Of a DNA stretch of 61,176 nt, positions 58,629-61,176 are shown piece after piece. Under the pieces are notes generated by a model. That model was not told the origin of the DNA. It saw only the letters and a program-made list of their open reading frames with translations, and made no database searches. The number at the start of each line of letters is the position of its first letter. Position 1 is the stretch's first letter. Location of the stretch: the NCBI GenBank assembly GCA_964533185.1, contig CAZHLD010000010.1:1-61176 (forward strand), given 5' to 3'. Made by a program: the position numbers and the translations under genes. The DNA is from CAZHLD01 sp964533185. Its GTDB lineage: Bacteria; Acidobacteriota; Terriglobia; Acidiferrales; UBA7541.

Positions 58629-58657
58629 TTTATAGCACACGCCTCTACACCGGCCAA
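58629..58657 (-). promoter_or_regulatory. candidate promoter of the MglA gene
   Basis: On the reverse strand, TTGGCC (58652-58657) and TATAAA (58629-58634) are spaced by 17 bases, giving a leader of about 20 bases before the ATG at 58602. Confidence 0.55.
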
Positions 58658-58801
58658 TCCCGAAACCCGCCCCCGGTGTCTGATAGGAACCATCCGCGCC
58701 GCCCGCGCTGCCGGCTTCATCCGGCATACTCAACCCGCGAGCACTTAACTTCCGGATAACCGCCGTTGACGCATCTCGCGCCCTCTGTTAGCATGTCCCC
58801 G

Positions 58802-59425
58802 ATGGCACGCACCACGAAATCCTCCAAGCGACGCCCTGCCAAGGCTGCATCTCGCTCAAAGTCACTCAAAACAAAGGCGATGCCCAACGGCCGCCCGGCC
58901 CGCAAACGCGTCGCCAAAGTCGTCGATCCCCGCGTACAGCAGCAGATGAAGCAGTATGAAGAGGCCGTCCGCCACTTCCACCAGCAAAAATTCCACAAGG
59001 CCAGGGAAGGCTTTGAAAAGGTCCTCACCGGTCCCAGCAAGGAGCTGACCGACCGCGCCCAGATGCACTTGCGCGTCTGCCAGCAGCGCATCGCGCGTCT
59101 GCCGGAGGCCAACCCCCGGACCGCCGACGAGCACTACCAGCACGGCGTCGCCATGATGAATCTGGGCCGCTGGGACGAAGCCCGCGAGCACCTGCTCCGC
59201 GCCCGCAAACTCTCCCCCAAGACCGACTATATCGTTTACGCCATGGCCGCGCTTGACTGCCTCACTGGCGAGGCCGAATCGGCCATGGAGAACCTCAAGC
59301 TGGCCATCGACCTGCGCCCGGAAAATCGCTACCACGCCCGCAACGACGAGGACTTCGCCTTCCTGCAGGAGGACCCTCGCTTCACCGAGCTCCTCTATCC
59401 GGAGCGCGAAGCCTCCGGCAACTAA
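58802..59425 (+). CDS. TPR-repeat protein with basic N-terminus
   Basis: A 207-residue cytoplasmic protein. The first 45 residues are Lys/Arg-rich and disordered. The remainder has TPR helical pairs: MKQYEEAVRHFHQQKFHKAREG, EHYQHGVAMMNLGRWDEARE and YIVYAMAALDCLTGEAESAM. The role is protein-protein interaction, partner unknown. ATG 58802 is used; ATG 58793 is possible. The YvcK-like gene follows after 10 bases, suggesting co-transcription. Confidence 0.82.
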   Translation: MARTTKSSKRRPAKAASRSKSLKTKAMPNGRPARKRVAKVVDPRVQQQMKQYEEAVRHFHQQKFHKAREGFEKVLTGPSKELTDRAQMHLRVCQQRIARLPEANPRTADEHYQHGVAMMNLGRWDEAREHLLRARKLSPKTDYIVYAMAALDCLTGEAESAMENLKLAIDLRPENRYHARNDEDFAFLQEDPRFTELLYPEREASGN

Positions 59426-59435
59426 CGCGGTCAGC

Positions 59436-60509
59436 ATGTCCTACTTGAAACCCGAACATCCCGAGCGCTGCAAGCCCGTCCGCATCGTCGCCCTGGGCGG
59501 CGGCACCGGTCTGAGCACTCTTCTCCGCGGACTCAAGGAGTACATCGCCCGGCGTCGTGGCGATTCCGCGCGCCATCCCATCGCCGACCTCGCCGCCGTG
59601 GTCACTGTCACCGACGATGGCGGCAGCTCCGGCCGCTTGCGCCGCGACTATCGCGTGCTCCCTCCCGGCGACATTCGCAACTGCATGGTCGCGCTCTCCC
59701 AGGACGAAGCCCTCCTCGGCCGCCTCTTCCAGTATCGCTTCCACGCCGGCCGCGGCTTGCGCGGCCACAGCTTTGGCAATCTCTTCCTCACTGCGCTCAG
59801 CCACGTCACTGGCGACTTCACCCGCGCCGTACAGCTCTCCGGTCAGGTTCTGGCCATTCGCGGCCGCATCTTCCCGTCCACCAATCAAAACGTCTCGCTC
59901 GAAGCGGTGATGACCGATGGCTCGCTGGTCGCCGGCGAAACGCGCATCGCCAAATCCCGCAAGCGCATCCGCCGCGTCCGCCTTGTACCGCGCCGCGTCC
60001 GGCCGCTTCTCGATGTCCTCGAAGCCATCGCTAGCGCCGACCTCATCGTGCTCGGCCCCGGCTCGCTCTACACCAGCATCATTCCCAACCTGCTGGTCTC
60101 CGGCGTCGCCGAGGCCATCGAAAAATCCCCGGCCGCTCGCGTGTACATCTCCAACCTGATGACCCAGCCCGGCGAGACGGACGGTCTTTCGGTCGCCGAC
60201 TGTGTCCGCGCGATTCATCTCCACGCCGGCCGCAAGCTGCTCGATTGGGTGGTCATCAATAACCAGCCTGTCTTACCGGGCGTGGCCCGTCGCTACCGCC
60301 TCCGCGGCGCCGAGCCCATGCCCGCCGATCTCGCCGAGCTCCAGAAGCTGGGCCTGCGCTGCATTTTCGACACTCTGCTCGAAGAACACGGCGTCGTCCG
60401 CCACAACCCCGAGCGCCTCACCCGCCTGCTCCTCGAAGAATTCGTCTCCCGCCCGCGCCGCGCTCTCGACTCCGAAGTCCCCGCCCCCACCTTCCGCTCC
60501 GCGCACTGA
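59436..60509 (+). CDS. YvcK/CofD-like gluconeogenesis factor
   Basis: A 357-residue protein of the UPF0052 (YvcK/CofD-like) family: RIVALGGGTGLSTLLRGLKE at the N-terminal nucleotide-sugar binding turn, VTVTDDGGSSGRLRRDY, and the GPGSLYTSIIPNLLV motif. YvcK proteins bind UDP-sugars and adjust peptidoglycan and gluconeogenesis in Gram-positives; in other phyla the role is unclear. The start ATG 59436 lies 10 bases after the TPR gene. The longer frame upstream is antisense-like and ignored. Confidence 0.9.
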   Translation: MSYLKPEHPERCKPVRIVALGGGTGLSTLLRGLKEYIARRRGDSARHPIADLAAVVTVTDDGGSSGRLRRDYRVLPPGDIRNCMVALSQDEALLGRLFQYRFHAGRGLRGHSFGNLFLTALSHVTGDFTRAVQLSGQVLAIRGRIFPSTNQNVSLEAVMTDGSLVAGETRIAKSRKRIRRVRLVPRRVRPLLDVLEAIASADLIVLGPGSLYTSIIPNLLVSGVAEAIEKSPAARVYISNLMTQPGETDGLSVADCVRAIHLHAGRKLLDWVVINNQPVLPGVARRYRLRGAEPMPADLAELQKLGLRCIFDTLLEEHGVVRHNPERLTRLLLEEFVSRPRRALDSEVPAPTFRSAH

Positions 60510-60609
60510 CCATTTCCTCTGAATCCTTCCTCCGTCACTCACCACTAGTCACTCGCCATTCGCTTCACTTTTATCTGTGTTTATCTGTGTTCCCTCCCCC
60601 TTCCTCTTC

Positions 60610-60638
60610 TTGCCTCCCGCCCCGCCCACTCGTATACT
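60610..60638 (+). promoter_or_regulatory. candidate promoter of the dehydrogenase gene
   Basis: TTGCCT at 60610-60615 and TATACT at 60633-60638, with a 17-base spacer, lie 67 bases before the ATG at 60705. Confidence 0.5.
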
Positions 60639-60704
60639 CCCCCCTCTGCTCGACCTCGGCTCGCCGGTTGAGGTTCAGCCGCGCCCGACCCAGGAGATTC
60701 CGCC

Positions 60705-61176
60705 ATGGCCACCACCATTGCCCACAACGAATTAAACGTTTACGAATCCGCCGACGCCCGTTTTGAGGTGGCCGCCCGCAGGCTCGGCCTCGAGGAAGGT
60801 CTGTACAAGTACCTCAAGTATCCCAGCAAAGAGATCACCATCTACATCCCCGTCGGCATGGACAACGGCCATCTTGAAGTCTTCATCGGCTATCGCGTCC
60901 TCCACTCCACCGTCCGCGGCCCGGGCAAGGGCGGCATCCGCTTCGACCCCAACGTCACCCTCGACGAAGTTCGCGCCTTGGCCGCCTGGATGACATGGAA
61001 GTGCGCTGTCGTCAACATTCCGTTCGGCGGCGCCAAGGGCGGCATCATCTGCGACCCGTCGAAGCTTTCCCGCGGCGAGCTCGAACGCATCACCCGCCGC
61101 TACACGGCCGAGCTCAGCGAGTGGCTCGGCCCCGAGCGCGACGTCCCCGCCCCTGACGTCGGCAGCGACGAGCAGG
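60705..61176 (+). CDS. Glu/Leu/Phe/Val dehydrogenase, N-terminal part
   Basis: The first 157 codons, truncated by the window edge. GMDNGHLEVFIGYRVLHSTV and RGPGKGGIRFDPNVTLDEVR match the N-terminal dimerisation and glutamate-binding region of glutamate dehydrogenases. PFGGAKGGI contains the catalytic Lys, and DVPAPDVGSDEQ precedes the NAD(P) domain. It should interconvert glutamate and 2-oxoglutarate; amino-acid specificity depends on the missing part. A GGAGAT ribosome-binding site lies before ATG 60705. Confidence 0.93.
   Translation, partial: MATTIAHNELNVYESADARFEVAARRLGLEEGLYKYLKYPSKEITIYIPVGMDNGHLEVFIGYRVLHSTVRGPGKGGIRFDPNVTLDEVRALAAWMTWKCAVVNIPFGGAKGGIICDPSKLSRGELERITRRYTAELSEWLGPERDVPAPDVGSDEQ

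Overview
The window looks like a draft scaffold from a high-GC Gram-negative bacterium, most likely an Acidobacteriota member or a metagenome bin of one. The reasons are an Oar-like TonB-dependent receptor with an N-terminal carboxypeptidase-regulatory domain, an MglA-type GTPase, many STAS/PilZ/GGDEF proteins, an MCE (Mla) lipid transporter with a PqiC-type lipoprotein, and palindromic repeats scattered between genes. The taxonomic placement is inference. There are two 100-N gaps; one is false, because its flanks are an identical 55-bp overlap.

Region by region. Positions 1-1050 hold the start of an NmrA-like gene and a cupin. Positions 1.3-18.1 kb are a surface-polysaccharide locus: nucleotidyltransferase-like protein, TPR protein, O-antigen ligase, two GT2 glycosyltransferases, methyltransferase, two polytopic GT-like membrane proteins, Poly_export/SLBB protein, Wzc-type tyrosine kinase, NDP-sugar epimerase/dehydratase and a Wzm-type ABC permease. 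Its centre (13.6-14.9 kb) is broken: a membrane protein is truncated, and the N-terminus of a Gfo/Idh oxidoreductase is joined in frame to the C-terminus of a DegT aminotransferase.

Positions 18.1-20.1 kb hold a more AT-rich single-gene cassette encoding a TIR domain fused to a right-handed beta-helix with 46-residue repeats. It is bounded by an exact 16-bp direct repeat 2,000 bp apart. thiI and a small ribosomal L13e-like protein follow. Positions 22.49-26.63 kb form a tRNA-Asn island: an intact tRNA-Asn at the left and a displaced tRNA-Asn 3' half at the right enclose three co-directional genes (three-TM protein, secreted protein, secreted TPR protein) with no integrase. These two cassettes are the best candidates for an undescribed system.

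Positions 26.8-38 kb are mixed: PilZ, STAS with a degenerate receiver, double cupin, DUF5009-type acyltransferase, a solitary HicB-like antitoxin missed by longer-ORF calling, amidohydrolase, AhpD-like protein, O-methyltransferase, FAD oxidoreductase, pirin with an operator-in-promoter, and citrate synthase. Positions 38.5-41.5 kb carry the TonB receptor (gapped), followed by a MacB-type permease remnant. Positions 42.1-46.6 kb hold an RsbW-like kinase and STAS pair leading into mlaE-mlaF-mlaD-pqiC. Positions 46.8-51.7 kb are a translationally coupled phosphorelay cluster. Positions 51.8-54.3 kb encode a YdeP-type molybdopterin oxidoreductase carrying repeat-derived sequence in frame. A promoter-terminator unit at 54.34-54.55 kb may encode a structured small RNA. 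The rest encodes a diguanylate cyclase, endonuclease V, STAS protein, TonB-domain protein, MglA GTPase, TPR protein, YvcK/CofD-like protein and the start of a glutamate dehydrogenase.
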